Shown: one piece after another, positions 1 through 8,370 of the stretch | Position numbering within the stretch: position 1 is the first letter of the stretch | Layout of the letters: every line of letters starts with the position of its first letter | Assembly (NCBI RefSeq): GCF_030295385.1 | Contig: NZ_AP027079.1 | Coordinates: 2,666,001-2,730,000 of the forward strand | Length of the DNA stretch: 64,000 nucleotides | DNA from: Geothrix oryzae | Lineage (GTDB): Bacteria; Acidobacteriota; Holophagae; Holophagales; Holophagaceae | Direction: 5' to 3' | Position numbers and translations under genes: made by a program | Notes under the pieces: model-generated | Databases searched by the model: none | Told to the model about the DNA's origin: nothing | What the model saw: the letters and a program-made list of their open reading frames with translations, nothing else

Positions 1-1
1 C

Positions 2-742
2 CCGCTCTTCGGGTGGCTGTGGCTGCGCGGGAAATGCGCCGCCTGCGGCTGGCGCATCCCCGTGCGCTACCCGCTGGTGGAGGTGCTGGGCGGCCTGATC
101 CTGGGCGGCGCCCACTGGTTCTTCCCCTTCGGAACGCTCATCTGGTTCAAGGCCGTGATCTGCGCCTACGCGCTGGTCGTGCTGTTCTTCACGGACTTCA
201 CCGAGATGATCCTGCCGGACGCCATCCAGTTCCCCCTCATGGCCCTCGGGGTGCTCTGCGCCCTGCCCCAGCTGGCCTGGCCCGAGACCCTCCTGAAAGT
301 CTGGGACCGCCAGGACACCCTCATCCAGGCTCTGGCCTTCCACAACGGCCTTCAGCCCGCCCCCGCCTTCCGCGGCTTCGAGGCCGCCGTCACCTGGCAG
401 GCCAGCCTCCTGGGCCTGGTGATCGGCTACGGCGGTCCCGCCCTGCTCAACCAGATCTATAAATGGATCCGCAAGACCGACGGCCTGGGCATGGGCGACT
501 TCAAGATGCTGGCCTGGCTGGGCGCCTTCTGGGGCTGGGGCCCCATGCTGGGCATCCTCTTCCTGGGCGCGGGCCTCGGCGCGGCCGTGGGCGTGCCTCT
601 CGTGCTCCTGCGCCGCGGCTCCGACCAGACCGTCTCGGGCCAGACCATGCTGCCCTTCGGCTGCTTCCTGGCGCTCGCCACGCCGGTGGTGGTGTTCTTC
701 GGGCGGGCCCTGTGGCTCGGGTACCTGGGGTGGGTGGGCTGA
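2..742 (+). CDS. prepilin peptidase, 5'-truncated by window edge
   Basis: Type IV prepilin leader peptidase / N-methyltransferase (A24 aspartic protease, PilD family), an inner-membrane enzyme that trims and N-methylates type IV pilins and type II secretion pseudopilins. The reading frame is open to the window edge and already shows the cytoplasmic zinc-type CxxC pair (KCAACG) followed by RYPLVE, the usual junction of the methyltransferase loop to the peptidase core. An ATG at position 62 is internal to the family alignment and is not the true start. The two catalytic aspartates sit in FFTDFTEMILPD and in GMGDFK, and several hydrophobic helices surround them. The second CxxC of the loop lies upstream of the window or is absent. 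The family call is very secure; only the N-terminus is missing. Confidence 0.93.
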   Translation, partial: PLFGWLWLRGKCAACGWRIPVRYPLVEVLGGLILGGAHWFFPFGTLIWFKAVICAYALVVLFFTDFTEMILPDAIQFPLMALGVLCALPQLAWPETLLKVWDRQDTLIQALAFHNGLQPAPAFRGFEAAVTWQASLLGLVIGYGGPALLNQIYKWIRKTDGLGMGDFKMLAWLGAFWGWGPMLGILFLGAGLGAAVGVPLVLLRRGSDQTVSGQTMLPFGCFLALATPVVVFFGRALWLGYLGWVG

Positions 743-836
743 CCGCCTCGCGGGGACCTGGGGCTGGCGGGCCGGCCTCCACCCCTGGCATGGTGGTCAT
801 CCGCCCCTCCTTTCGGGACCTCCTCCACAGGACACC

Positions 837-1781
837 ATGCCCCCTCCCCCCCGCGGTATCCCGGTCGTTGACGACCTCGGTCTGGGCCTCCAGGCAAACT
901 CCGGTCGAGGGGTCAACAAGGACGGCTCCTTCAATGTGCGCCGCCGGGGCCTGCCCCGCTTCCGCTTCTACGAGCTCTACCACCACCTCATCACCATGGG
1001 CTGGGCCCCCTTCCTGGGGCTCCTGCTCCTGGCCTTCGTCGTCACCAACGCCCTCTTCGCCCTCCTCTACCTGGGCATCGGGATGGAGCACTTCACCCGC
1101 CCCGGCGGCGAAACGCTCCCCGACCGGATTCAGGACGCCTTCTTCTTCAGCGCCCAGACGCTCACCACCGTGGGCTACGGGCACATCAGCCCCAAGGGCA
1201 CCCTCGCCAACACCGCCGCGGCGATGGAATCCCTGCTGGGCCTCCTCAGCTTCGCCCTGGCCACGGGCCTCCTCTACGGACGGTTCTCCCGGCCCCAGGC
1301 CTGCCTGCGGTTCAGCGCCCAGGCCGTGGTGGCCACCTACGGGCCGATCACCGGCTTCATGTTCCGCCTCGTCAACATGCGCAGCAACCAGCTCATCGAG
1401 GTGGAGGCCGCGGTCAGCCTCTCCTTTGAAGATCCGGGCTCCCGCCAGCGCCGCTTCATGAACCTTTCGCTGGAGCGGGCCAAGATCAACCTCTTCCCCT
1501 CCAGTTGGACCGTGGTACATCCCATCGATGAGGCGAGCCCCCTGCAGGGGATGACCGCCGAGGACCTGCGCCGGGCCAGGGCCGAATTCATCGTCCTCAT
1601 CAAGGCCTTCGACGACACCTTCTCGCAGACCATCTACGCCCGCACCTCCTACACCGCGGAGGAGGTCCGGTGGGGCGCCCGGTTCAAACCCATGCTCTTC
1701 GCCGCCGCCGATGGGATGACCGAAATGGATGTGACGCAGCTGGATGCCCTGGAGGAACCAGGGTCGGCGGGACACGGCTGA
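837..1781 (+). CDS. inward-rectifier K+ channel (KirBac family)
   Basis: Predicted 314-aa prokaryotic inward-rectifier potassium channel. It has an amphipathic N-terminus, TM1 at about residues 57-82, a pore helix, the K+ selectivity filter TVGYG at 111-115, TM2 at about 124-150, and a long C-terminal cytoplasmic beta-sandwich with the family motif around FDDTFSQT. Length and domain order match KirBac proteins (about 300 aa). It would form a tetramer in the inner membrane conducting K+ under control of the cytoplasmic domain. It stands alone between the prepilin peptidase (same strand) and the convergent epimerase gene. The ATG start precedes the conserved slide-helix region by about 40 residues. 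Confidence 0.93.
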   Translation: MPPPPRGIPVVDDLGLGLQANSGRGVNKDGSFNVRRRGLPRFRFYELYHHLITMGWAPFLGLLLLAFVVTNALFALLYLGIGMEHFTRPGGETLPDRIQDAFFFSAQTLTTVGYGHISPKGTLANTAAAMESLLGLLSFALATGLLYGRFSRPQACLRFSAQAVVATYGPITGFMFRLVNMRSNQLIEVEAAVSLSFEDPGSRQRRFMNLSLERAKINLFPSSWTVVHPIDEASPLQGMTAEDLRRARAEFIVLIKAFDDTFSQTIYARTSYTAEEVRWGARFKPMLFAAADGMTEMDVTQLDALEEPGSAGHG

Positions 1782-1814
1782 CCGGGCCGGTGGGGATTCG
1801 ACCTGCGGCGGCCC

Positions 1815-2219
1815 TCACGCCCCCTGGCTCAGCTCCATCAGCACGCCGCCGGTTTCCGCCGGATGGATGAAGGCCACGCGGCAGCCGTGGGCGCCGTTCC
1901 GCGGGGCCTGGTCGATCATGCGCACGCCCTTGGCGAGCAGCTGCGCCACGGCCGCGTCGATGTCGTCCACCTCGAAGCAGACATGGTGGATGCCGGGGCC
2001 GCGCTTCGCCAGGAACTTGCCGATGGGCCCCTCGGGGTCGGTGCTCTCCAGGAATTCCAGGGTGCTCTCGCCCACGGGGAAGAAGGCCGTCTTCACCTTC
2101 TGCTCGGCCACCTCCTCCGCGTGGTCCGCCGCCATGTCGAAGAGGCGTGCCATGCGCGCCATGGCCTCGTCCAGACCCGGCGTCGCGATGCCCAAATGGT
2201 TGATGCGGAGCAGGTGCAT
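1815..2219 (-). CDS. mce: methylmalonyl-CoA epimerase
   Basis: 134-aa vicinal-oxygen-chelate (glyoxalase-fold) protein that interconverts (R)- and (S)-methylmalonyl-CoA in propionate and odd-chain/branched substrate metabolism. N-terminal INHLGIATPGLDEA, central GPGIHHVCFEVDDIDAA and C-terminal FIHPAETGGVLMEL contain the metal-binding His and Glu residues typical of bacterial epimerases, and the length is standard. It lies 36 bp downstream of the membrane sensor gene on the same strand, so the two may be cotranscribed, although no functional link is obvious. The mutase subunits are not in this window. Confidence 0.93.
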   Translation of the reverse strand: MHLLRINHLGIATPGLDEAMARMARLFDMAADHAEEVAEQKVKTAFFPVGESTLEFLESTDPEGPIGKFLAKRGPGIHHVCFEVDDIDAAVAQLLAKGVRMIDQAPRNGAHGCRVAFIHPAETGGVLMELSQGA

Positions 2220-2255
2220 GGGATCCCCCGGAAACAGTGTAGGCCTGAGGCCCCA

Positions 2256-3464
2256 CTAGATCGCGGGGTGCTTTCCCGAGGAGCGGGGGAAGACCTCCTT
2301 CGCACACTCGGGACAGATGCCGTGGGTGAACTCGGCGTCGGTGTGCTCGTTGAGATAGGTCTCGATCTGGTTCCAGTAGCCCTTGTCATCCCGGATCTTT
2401 TTGCAGTGGCTGCAGATGGGCAGCATGCCGCCCAGGGTCTTCACTTCCGTCAGCAGGTTCCGCAGATTCTCGTGGACCACCTGCTGCCGCCGCCAGGCAC
2501 GGTGCATCAGCCAGGACGCCACCAGGGTCAGGCAGGTGAACAGGGCCACTTCCGTGAGTTCCTGAACGGCCTCCCGCCACCAGCCCGCCAGGTAGTCCTG
2601 CTCGGCCAGCCCCACCAGGACAAAGAAGGGCTGGCCCGTCACCCTGCGGATGGCGAAGGTGCGCTGGACATGGTCAAAGGGGGTGCGGGCCCGGTAGATG
2701 CCCGTGCTCCGGCCGGACTGGGCGAAGGCCGAGAACTCCGACGAGATGACCTTCTGGCCGACCCCGGTGCCGGCAGCCACGGGCTCAGGGTGGCGGGCGA
2801 TCAGTTCCAGTTCCAGGTTCCGGAGCGCGACCGAACCATGCGGCCCCACATCCAGAGAGGAGAACGCCTGGCTGAACTGATCCAGAGCAATCACCGCATG
2901 GACCATGCCGGCGAAGCTGTGATCGGGGCGCTCCAGGCGCCGGGCCAGGATGATCACCCAGGTGCCGGTGAGCCTTCCGAAAATGGGTTTGGAGATCACC
3001 ACCCCGGCTTCTGGAATGTCCCGGAGCTGGATGAAATGTTCGCGATCCGCCACGCTGACGCGGGTGCCGCCTCCGAGACCACTCCCATGGTCGATCATCC
3101 CCGTGGCATCGGTGGTGCGGAGGGCCAGCAACCCCGGCACCCGTTCGTGCTGCCGCCGGATGAACGCATCCAGATCGCGGCGACCCCCCTTGGGGTTCGC
3201 AGCGGATCGCTCGACCTCGTCCTTCACGGCCCAGACCGCGACATCGGCCCTGCTGAAGGTGTCGGCCACATAGCGATCGAGGACCTGGGCCAGGTTCTGG
3301 CCCGTGACGATGGCCCGTTCCTGGTGATTGCGCCAGCTCTGCCTGAGCGAGACCACCGCCATCAGGATGACGAACAGGTTGAGGATCAGGATCCCCGCAC
3401 CCAGCCGGATCAGAAAGGGCCTGGTGGCGAAGGGTGAATCGAGATCGACCGGGTGGGCGTCCAT
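2256..3464 (-). CDS. membrane sensor with Cache-like ectodomain and CxxC/CxxC output domain
   Basis: 402-aa protein with an N-terminal TM helix (about residues 20-42), a periplasmic region of about 260 residues resembling a double-Cache ligand-binding domain (VADREHFIQLRD and VVISKPIFGRLTGTWVI are Cache-like), a second TM near residue 310, and a short cytoplasmic tail. The tail has LPICSHCKKIRDD and GYWNQIE, ending in HGICPECAKE. This paired-CxxC module occurs at the C-termini of many response regulators and PAS proteins (family knowledge) but has no assigned biochemistry known to me. There is no histidine kinase, GGDEF or methyl-accepting domain, so the output is unknown. It probably shares a transcript with the downstream epimerase gene. 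Confidence 0.8.
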   Translation of the reverse strand: MDAHPVDLDSPFATRPFLIRLGAGILILNLFVILMAVVSLRQSWRNHQERAIVTGQNLAQVLDRYVADTFSRADVAVWAVKDEVERSAANPKGGRRDLDAFIRRQHERVPGLLALRTTDATGMIDHGSGLGGGTRVSVADREHFIQLRDIPEAGVVISKPIFGRLTGTWVIILARRLERPDHSFAGMVHAVIALDQFSQAFSSLDVGPHGSVALRNLELELIARHPEPVAAGTGVGQKVISSEFSAFAQSGRSTGIYRARTPFDHVQRTFAIRRVTGQPFFVLVGLAEQDYLAGWWREAVQELTEVALFTCLTLVASWLMHRAWRRQQVVHENLRNLLTEVKTLGGMLPICSHCKKIRDDKGYWNQIETYLNEHTDAEFTHGICPECAKEVFPRSSGKHPAI

Positions 3465-3526
3465 GAGGTCCGCGGTGGAAAGACTTCCTGGAGATCCTAC
3501 TGGAGTCTGGTCTCCACCCCTCGGAA

Positions 3527-3769
3527 TCAGTGCTGGCAGGCCGGGGCCGGCCCCAAGGTCACCCGGCCGTCCGCCAGGTTGATCTTTCCCTTCTGGCCGA
3601 GGAAGGCCAGCACGCCGTCGAAGTCGAAGGAATCCCCGTGGCAGTTGTGGTAGACGGGATCGGGCCCGTGGACGGCGAGGGCGGCGGTCCGGAGATCCTC
3701 GACGGAGACGGCTCCGCCGCGCTCCATCACCAGGGACAGCAGGTCGTGGCCGTAAAGGGGATCGGACAT
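3527..3769 (-). CDS. YecH-like putative metal-binding protein (DUF2492)
   Basis: Small 80-aa protein of the YecH family. It begins MSDPLYGHDLLSLV and contains YHNCHGDSFDFDGVLAFLGQKGKI and a terminal ACQH, matching the His/Cys positions that suggest metal binding in this family; the true ligand and role are unknown. The ATG at 3769 was preferred over an upstream in-frame codon at 3838 because GGAGATCCCC gives it a ribosome binding site and the family alignment begins there. A strong palindrome sits immediately upstream at 3782-3803. It is monocistronic, between the sensor gene and holB on the same strand. Confidence 0.82.
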   Translation of the reverse strand: MSDPLYGHDLLSLVMERGGAVSVEDLRTAALAVHGPDPVYHNCHGDSFDFDGVLAFLGQKGKINLADGRVTLGPAPACQH

Positions 3770-3781
3770 GGGGATCTCCAG

Positions 3782-3803
3782 TTCAGGAGTAATGACTCCT
3801 GAA
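3782..3803. promoter_or_regulatory. perfect 9-bp-arm palindrome, candidate operator
   Basis: TTCAGGAGT-aatg-ACTCCTGAA is a perfect inverted repeat with a 4-bp spacer, beginning 13 bp upstream of the YecH-like start codon. The arms are rich in the AGGAGT/ACTCCT element, and no T-run follows, so it looks more like a repressor or activator site than a terminator. The cognate regulator cannot be named from sequence alone. A role in translation (part of the arm is purine-rich like a Shine-Dalgarno) is an alternative. Confidence 0.5.
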
Positions 3804-3839
3804 TCAAGTCTAGCCCAAGGCGGGGTGATCCGGGTCACG

Positions 3840-3905
3840 CCCGTCCCCGGGGGCCGCGGTCAGCGCCGGTGTCAGGCCAGCGCCAGCGTCAGGCCAGCAT
3901 CAGGG
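3840..3905. repeat. GTCAGGCCAGC micro-repeat
   Basis: The stretch just after the holB stop codon carries two exact copies of GTCAGGCCAGC (separated by GCCAGC) followed by degenerate copies (atcagggtcagg). It is non-coding and probably arose by replication slippage; no function is evident. Confidence 0.5.
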
Positions 3906-4919
3906 TCAGGAGGCCTGGAGGGCCAGGCCCACTTCCCGCAGCAGGGGCTCCGGGCTCAGGTTCCGCGGCAGGTGGCGCAGGGACTCGAGGGCGGCCTCCT
4001 GGGGAACCTTGAGATCCCGGGACTGGGCGGCCAGCGGCTCCAGGGCCCCGCGCCAGGGATCCAGGGCCGGGGCTTCCCCCGCCTGGATCCGGGCCAGGTC
4101 CGCCAGCAGGCGCAAGAGCAGTTCCAGGGGTTGCCGCAGCTGTTCCCCCTGGGCCAGGACCGAATCCTTTTCGGGAAGCAGGGCCTCCCCCGCCTCGCTG
4201 AAGGAACGACCCCCCAGCAGGGCGATCCAGGCCTCCACTTGGGCCTCGGCCCGGCGGAAGGCGGGTTCTTCCAGGAAGCGCAGGCTGCCCTCCCCCAGGG
4301 CGGCCCAGCGGGCCCGGTCGGCTTCGCCCCATCCGTGGCGCGTGGCCACGGCCCAGGCCTCTTCCGGCGGCAGGGGTGCGAAGGGGATGCGCTCACAGCG
4401 GCTGCGGATGGTCTGGAGCAGGGCCTCGGGCCGGTGGGTCACCAGGATGAAGTGGGTGCCCTCGGGGGGCTCCTCGAGGGTCTTGAGCAGGATGTTGCCG
4501 CTGGATTCGTTGAGGCGGTGGGCCTCCTCCACCAATATCCAGCGGTGGCAGCCCAGGGGTGGGGCCAGGGAAGCCCACTCGATGACGCCACGGCTGAAGC
4601 GGGGCTGGTTGTTCGAATCCAGGCCCTCGCGGATCTGGTCGATGCGGATGACGCCCGCCTTGCCCTCGGGCGTGATCCGCAGCAGGTTGGGCAGCTCGAA
4701 GGGCAGGTCTTCGCCCAGGAACATCCGGCAGCCTTCGCACTGGCCGCAGGCGTTCCGGCGGAAGCAGATCTCGCGCTGGGCCAGTTCGAGGGCCACGCGG
4801 CGCTTGCCGATGCCCTCCGGCCCCGTGAAAAGCAGCGAGCCGCGGATCCGACCGGCCTGCAGGCGATCCAACAGGCGCTGCCGGAGGGCCCGATGACCGG
4901 CGATGTCCGGGGCGAACAT
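3906..4919 (-). CDS. holB: DNA polymerase III subunit delta'
   Basis: 337-aa clamp-loader delta' subunit of the replicative polymerase. N-terminal AAA+ fold: GPEGIGKR in the Walker A position, a four-cysteine zinc module (C..C..C..C in CFRRNACGQCEGC), the helper motif LVEEAHRLN, and the SRC-like RSRCERIPF. The ATG at 4919 overlaps the tmk stop codon by one base (TGATG), so the two are translationally coupled, an arrangement seen in many bacteria. The C-terminal collar region (residues about 210-337) is divergent but of normal length. Confidence 0.93.
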   Translation of the reverse strand: MFAPDIAGHRALRQRLLDRLQAGRIRGSLLFTGPEGIGKRRVALELAQREICFRRNACGQCEGCRMFLGEDLPFELPNLLRITPEGKAGVIRIDQIREGLDSNNQPRFSRGVIEWASLAPPLGCHRWILVEEAHRLNESSGNILLKTLEEPPEGTHFILVTHRPEALLQTIRSRCERIPFAPLPPEEAWAVATRHGWGEADRARWAALGEGSLRFLEEPAFRRAEAQVEAWIALLGGRSFSEAGEALLPEKDSVLAQGEQLRQPLELLLRLLADLARIQAGEAPALDPWRGALEPLAAQSRDLKVPQEAALESLRHLPRNLSPEPLLREVGLALQAS

Positions 4920-5584
4920 CAGTCGACTCCGAAGCCGGCGCTGCGCAGCAGGGGCGCCACCCGCGCCCAGATGGCCGCTTCCACCTGGTCGACGGGATCC
5001 CGGGCGGGCACCAGGGCCACGCGGCCGGGGTGGCTCTGGGCGATGGCCAGGAAGCGGTTGCGCACCTTGCGGTGGAACTCCAGGGCGGCATTGTCGAAGC
5101 GCGTCTCCGCGAACTCGGCTCCCAGGGAGAGGTTGCGGACCTCCACGCGCTGGAGCGACAGCTCGGGGTCCATGTCCAGCACCACGGTGAGGCTGGGGCG
5201 GAGCCCCCGCAGGACCAGTTCGCTGAGGCGATCCAGGGCCGCCTCGGGCACGCCGCTGGCGCCCTGGTAGGCCCGGGTGGAATCCTCGAAGCGATCCACC
5301 AGCACGACCTTTCCCTCCGCCAGCGCGGGGCGGATCACCGTCTCGAGATGCTGGGCCCGGTCGGCGTAGAAGAGCAGCAGCTCCGCGTCCGCGCACCAGG
5401 TTTCGCCGCTGGCGTGGCGCTCCAGCAACAGACGGCGAAGCTCCCGGCCCAGGGCCGTGCCGCCGGGCTCCTTCGAGACCACCAGGGGCAGGCCCAGGTG
5501 CCGCAGGCGCTCCGACAGCCGGAGCAGCTGGGTGGACTTGCCCGAGCCTTCCACGCCCTCGATGGTGATGAACACGCCGCGCAC
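4919..5584 (-). CDS. tmk: thymidylate kinase
   Basis: 221-aa dTMP kinase making dTDP for DNA synthesis. It has the P-loop IEGVEGSGKST, the KEPGGT loop, the DR motif in VDRFEDSTRAYQG and the LID region FAETRFDN. The GTG at 5584 is chosen as start because a GGAGG lies just upstream and the P-loop then falls at the normal distance; a second GTG three codons downstream is possible. It is the first gene of the tmk-holB pair and divergent from the zinc-ribbon gene. Confidence 0.95.
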   Translation of the reverse strand: MRGVFITIEGVEGSGKSTQLLRLSERLRHLGLPLVVSKEPGGTALGRELRRLLLERHASGETWCADAELLLFYADRAQHLETVIRPALAEGKVVLVDRFEDSTRAYQGASGVPEAALDRLSELVLRGLRPSLTVVLDMDPELSLQRVEVRNLSLGAEFAETRFDNAALEFHRKVRNRFLAIAQSHPGRVALVPARDPVDQVEAAIWARVAPLLRSAGFGVD

Positions 5585-5715
5585 CGGACCTCCGTCCGAT
5601 GAGGATACCCGGCGCGGGGCGGCCGGCGACGGGCCGGCGGCGGGCCGAGCCGACCGGGGGGTTTGGCCCACGCTCATGCGGAGTGCTATCCTGCTCGAAA
5701 CTCCAGGAGTTCCAG

Positions 5716-6870
5716 GTGGCCGAAGCGATCCATTGCCCCAGCTGCTCCACCCGCTACCGCCTCCGTCCCGAGCGGCTCCGACCGGCCATCCGCCGGGCCC
5801 GGTGCTTCTCCTGCGGCGGCGTGTTTCCCGTGGGTGACATCGTGGCCCGCCTGCTGACGCCAGCGGCAACCCCTGATTTCGACCTCGAAGCAGGCCTCGA
5901 ATCTCACCTGGGCTCCGAGCTGGGGGATCTCGCCGACTTCCAGCCCTCGGAGGCGCCTCCCTCGCTCACCCTGGGCGACCTGGAGGGTGCGGACGCGGAG
6001 ATCCTCGAGAAGACCCTCGTGGACACTCCCGCTGCCCTGCCCGAGGCCAAGCAGGCCGCGCCGCCCGAGCCGGCACCCGACCTGGCGCTTGGGACGACGC
6101 CCGCAGCCCCGCCCACGACTCCGCCCACACCCCCACCCTTCCCCCCCGAGATCACCGAGACCACCCTGTCTGGCTACACCTCCGCCCGAGATGCCATCGA
6201 CAAGCTGTTCGGCGATGCCCCGGCCCAGCCCTCGGGTCTGAAGATCACCAAGGATTCGTCCGCCATGGACATGGAGGCGACCCTCACCGCCCTGGAAGCC
6301 ACCCTGGGCGGCAGCGAGATGCCCACCCCCCCTGCGGAGGCCGATGGGGCGGGCGAGGATCCCACCGCCTCCGGGCACCCGGTCGAGGGCGGCCAGGCCG
6401 CTTCCAGCACCACCGTGCGCCTCACCCAGGAGGACCTCCGGGCCGCCTTGGCCGTCGCACCCCAGGGGCCTTCCTCCTTCCGGTCCTCCGAGGCAGTGCC
6501 GACTCCCGAAGCGCACAAGGAGGCCGCACCGTCGACGCCGTCCCTCTCCCCGTCGGACCTGTTCCCGACCTCGCTGGCCACGGATGCGGGCGCCGAGCTC
6601 CTGCGGCTGAAGATCGGCGAGGAGATCTACCCCGGGCTCACCATGTCCCAGATCATCGCCTGGGTGGAGGAGGGCCGCATCCTGGAGAACCACCTGGTGG
6701 CCCGGCAGCACAGCGAGAACTGGCTGGAAGCCCACAAGGTTCCCGGTCTGCGCCCCGTCTTCGAGCGCCTTCGCCGCGAGCGCAGCGGTGGCGCCCCTTC
6801 TCTGGATTCCCCGGTCATGGAGATCGCCCCCAAGAAGAGCCTCTTCGGCGGCCTCTTCGGCAAGAACTGA
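5716..6870 (+). CDS. zinc-ribbon / GYF-like domain protein, unknown role
   Basis: 384-aa soluble protein in three parts: an N-terminal MJ0042-type zinc ribbon (HCPSCSTRYRL..RARCFSCGGVFPV, four Cys), a long Pro/Ala/Glu-rich low-complexity middle (about residues 50-285), and a C-terminal domain of about 60 residues (EEIYPGLTMSQIIAWVEEGRI..W) resembling the GYF_2 / dual-specificity module found in delta-proteobacterial and myxobacterial multidomain proteins. The GTG at 5716 has GGAG 7 bp upstream; longer in-frame starts would place junk before the ribbon. It is followed by a secreted-protein gene after 1 bp, suggesting an operon. Function unknown. Confidence 0.75.
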   Translation: MAEAIHCPSCSTRYRLRPERLRPAIRRARCFSCGGVFPVGDIVARLLTPAATPDFDLEAGLESHLGSELGDLADFQPSEAPPSLTLGDLEGADAEILEKTLVDTPAALPEAKQAAPPEPAPDLALGTTPAAPPTTPPTPPPFPPEITETTLSGYTSARDAIDKLFGDAPAQPSGLKITKDSSAMDMEATLTALEATLGGSEMPTPPAEADGAGEDPTASGHPVEGGQAASSTTVRLTQEDLRAALAVAPQGPSSFRSSEAVPTPEAHKEAAPSTPSLSPSDLFPTSLATDAGAELLRLKIGEEIYPGLTMSQIIAWVEEGRILENHLVARQHSENWLEAHKVPGLRPVFERLRRERSGGAPSLDSPVMEIAPKKSLFGGLFGKN

Positions 6871-6871
6871 C

Positions 6872-7369
6872 ATGCAGATACTCACCCTCGCCGCCCTGCT
6901 CGCCCTGCCCCAGGCCCCGCCGACCCAACCGGCTCCCTCCGCGCCCGTCCCCGTTTCCGCGCCCATCTCCGCCCCTGAGGCCTCGCTCTCGTTCTACTCC
7001 GAGAGCTTCCCCTTCGCCTGGGACCGCATGATCCCCCTCACGGTGAACCTCGACGGCCTCAAGGTGACCCGCATCTTCTTCAACAAGCGCGTGGTGGAAC
7101 CCGGCTTCTTCAACCTCCTCAAGGGCGCCGAGTTCGGCACCCGGGCCCAGGTGGAGGTGACCAACACGGGCAAGTATCCGAAGATCCCCGGCTTTGCCGT
7201 GGCCGTCCTCGACAAGGACGGGAAGCTTCTGGGCGCGGCCTCCGGCGGCACCAAGGTCGGCACCATCAAGCCCGGCGAAACCGAGACCTTCGACCTGAAC
7301 TTCACCCAGGTGAAGGAGCGCCTCGCCAAGGGCGACCGGTTCCTGCTGACCATCGAACTCAGGAACTAA
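6872..7369 (+). CDS. secreted hypothetical protein with Ig-like fold features
   Basis: 165-aa protein with a short hydrophobic signal-like N-terminus (MQILTLAALLALPQ), a Pro/Ala linker and a beta-rich domain. Phrases such as VEVTNTGKYPKIPGFAVAVLDKDGKLLG and IKPGETETFDLNF are typical of FxLYD-like or extracellular beta-sandwich domains. It starts 1 bp after the zinc-ribbon gene and converges with the heptose kinase gene, overlapping by 4 bp at the stop codons. I do not recognise a named family. A periplasmic location is inferred from the signal peptide. Confidence 0.7.
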   Translation: MQILTLAALLALPQAPPTQPAPSAPVPVSAPISAPEASLSFYSESFPFAWDRMIPLTVNLDGLKVTRIFFNKRVVEPGFFNLLKGAEFGTRAQVEVTNTGKYPKIPGFAVAVLDKDGKLLGAASGGTKVGTIKPGETETFDLNFTQVKERLAKGDRFLLTIELRN

Positions 7370-8370
7370 TTCGCTTCCTGCTCGTGATAGTGGGCGAGGA
7401 TCTCCGCCGGCGTGGCGGTGGCCGTGCCCACCTTGGCGACCACCACACCCGCGGCGGCGTTGGCCAGCATGGCGGCCTCGCGCCAGTCCGCCCCCGCGGC
7501 CACGGCGGCACCGAAGGCGGCGATGACCGTGTCGCCCGCGCCGCTCACATCGAAGACCTCCCGGGCCTCCGTGGGAACCATCCAGGGGGCCGCATGGTCC
7601 CCGTCCGGCGCGAAGAGGGCCATGCCCCGCTCGCTGCGCGTGACCAGCAGGCCCCTCAGGCCCAGCTCGGCCATGATGGCGCGGCCCGCCTCGGCCACCT
7701 CCGCATCGGTCCGGGCCGGCGCGTGGGCCAGTTCCGAGGCCTCCTTGGTGTTGGGCGTCATGAGCGTGGCCCCTCGGTACAGGGCCTTGTGCGCGGGCTT
7801 GGGATCCACGATCCAGGGCAGGTTCCGCGCGGTGCAGAACTCCCGCACCGCCTCCATGACGGACTCGTTCACGGCGCCCTTGGCGTAGTCGGACACGATG
7901 AGGGCCGAGGCCTCGCCCAGGGCGCGGTCCAGACGGTCCTTGAGGCCCAGCAGCACGGCGGCCTCCCTCGGCCCCGCTTCCTCGCGGTCGATGCGGAGCA
8001 TCTGCTGCTGCTGCCCGATGACGCGGGTCTTGATGATGGTGGGCCGGGAGGCATCCAGCACCAGGCCCGAGATGGAGATGCCCAGGCGGCCCAGCAGGCC
8101 GAGCACCCGATCCCCCGCCACATCCTTCTGCAGGGTGCCGATGAGGAGGGGCTCCGCGCCCAGGGCCTTGAGGTTGGCCGCCACATTGGCCGCGCCGCCC
8201 AGCACGGCGTGCTCTCGCACCACGCGCACGATGGGCACGGGCGCCTCCGGCGAGATGCGGCTCACTTCGCCGAACAGGTACTCGTCCAGCATCACATCGC
8301 CCAGCACGGCCACCTTGCGGCCTTCCATGCGCCGGAGCAGCGATTCGGCCTGGGCCCGGTCGAGCCTCAT
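7366..8370 (-). CDS. D-glycero-beta-D-manno-heptose-7-phosphate kinase (RfaE1-type)
   Basis: 334-aa PfkB/ribokinase-family kinase phosphorylating heptose 7-phosphate at C1 in ADP-heptose synthesis for LPS core. Signatures: VLGDVMLDEYLFGEVSRISPEAPVPIV at the start, GGAANVAANL, DPKPAH, LMTPNTKEA and the catalytic DVSGAGDTVIAAF (PfkB signature 2). Only the kinase half of HldE is present; the adenylyltransferase domain must be encoded elsewhere, as in many bacteria with split HldE. Its ATG overlaps the stop of the Trm112-like gene (ATGA). Confidence 0.92.
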   Translation of the reverse strand: MRLDRAQAESLLRRMEGRKVAVLGDVMLDEYLFGEVSRISPEAPVPIVRVVREHAVLGGAANVAANLKALGAEPLLIGTLQKDVAGDRVLGLLGRLGISISGLVLDASRPTIIKTRVIGQQQQMLRIDREEAGPREAAVLLGLKDRLDRALGEASALIVSDYAKGAVNESVMEAVREFCTARNLPWIVDPKPAHKALYRGATLMTPNTKEASELAHAPARTDAEVAEAGRAIMAELGLRGLLVTRSERGMALFAPDGDHAAPWMVPTEAREVFDVSGAGDTVIAAFGAAVAAGADWREAAMLANAAAGVVVAKVGTATATPAEILAHYHEQEAN

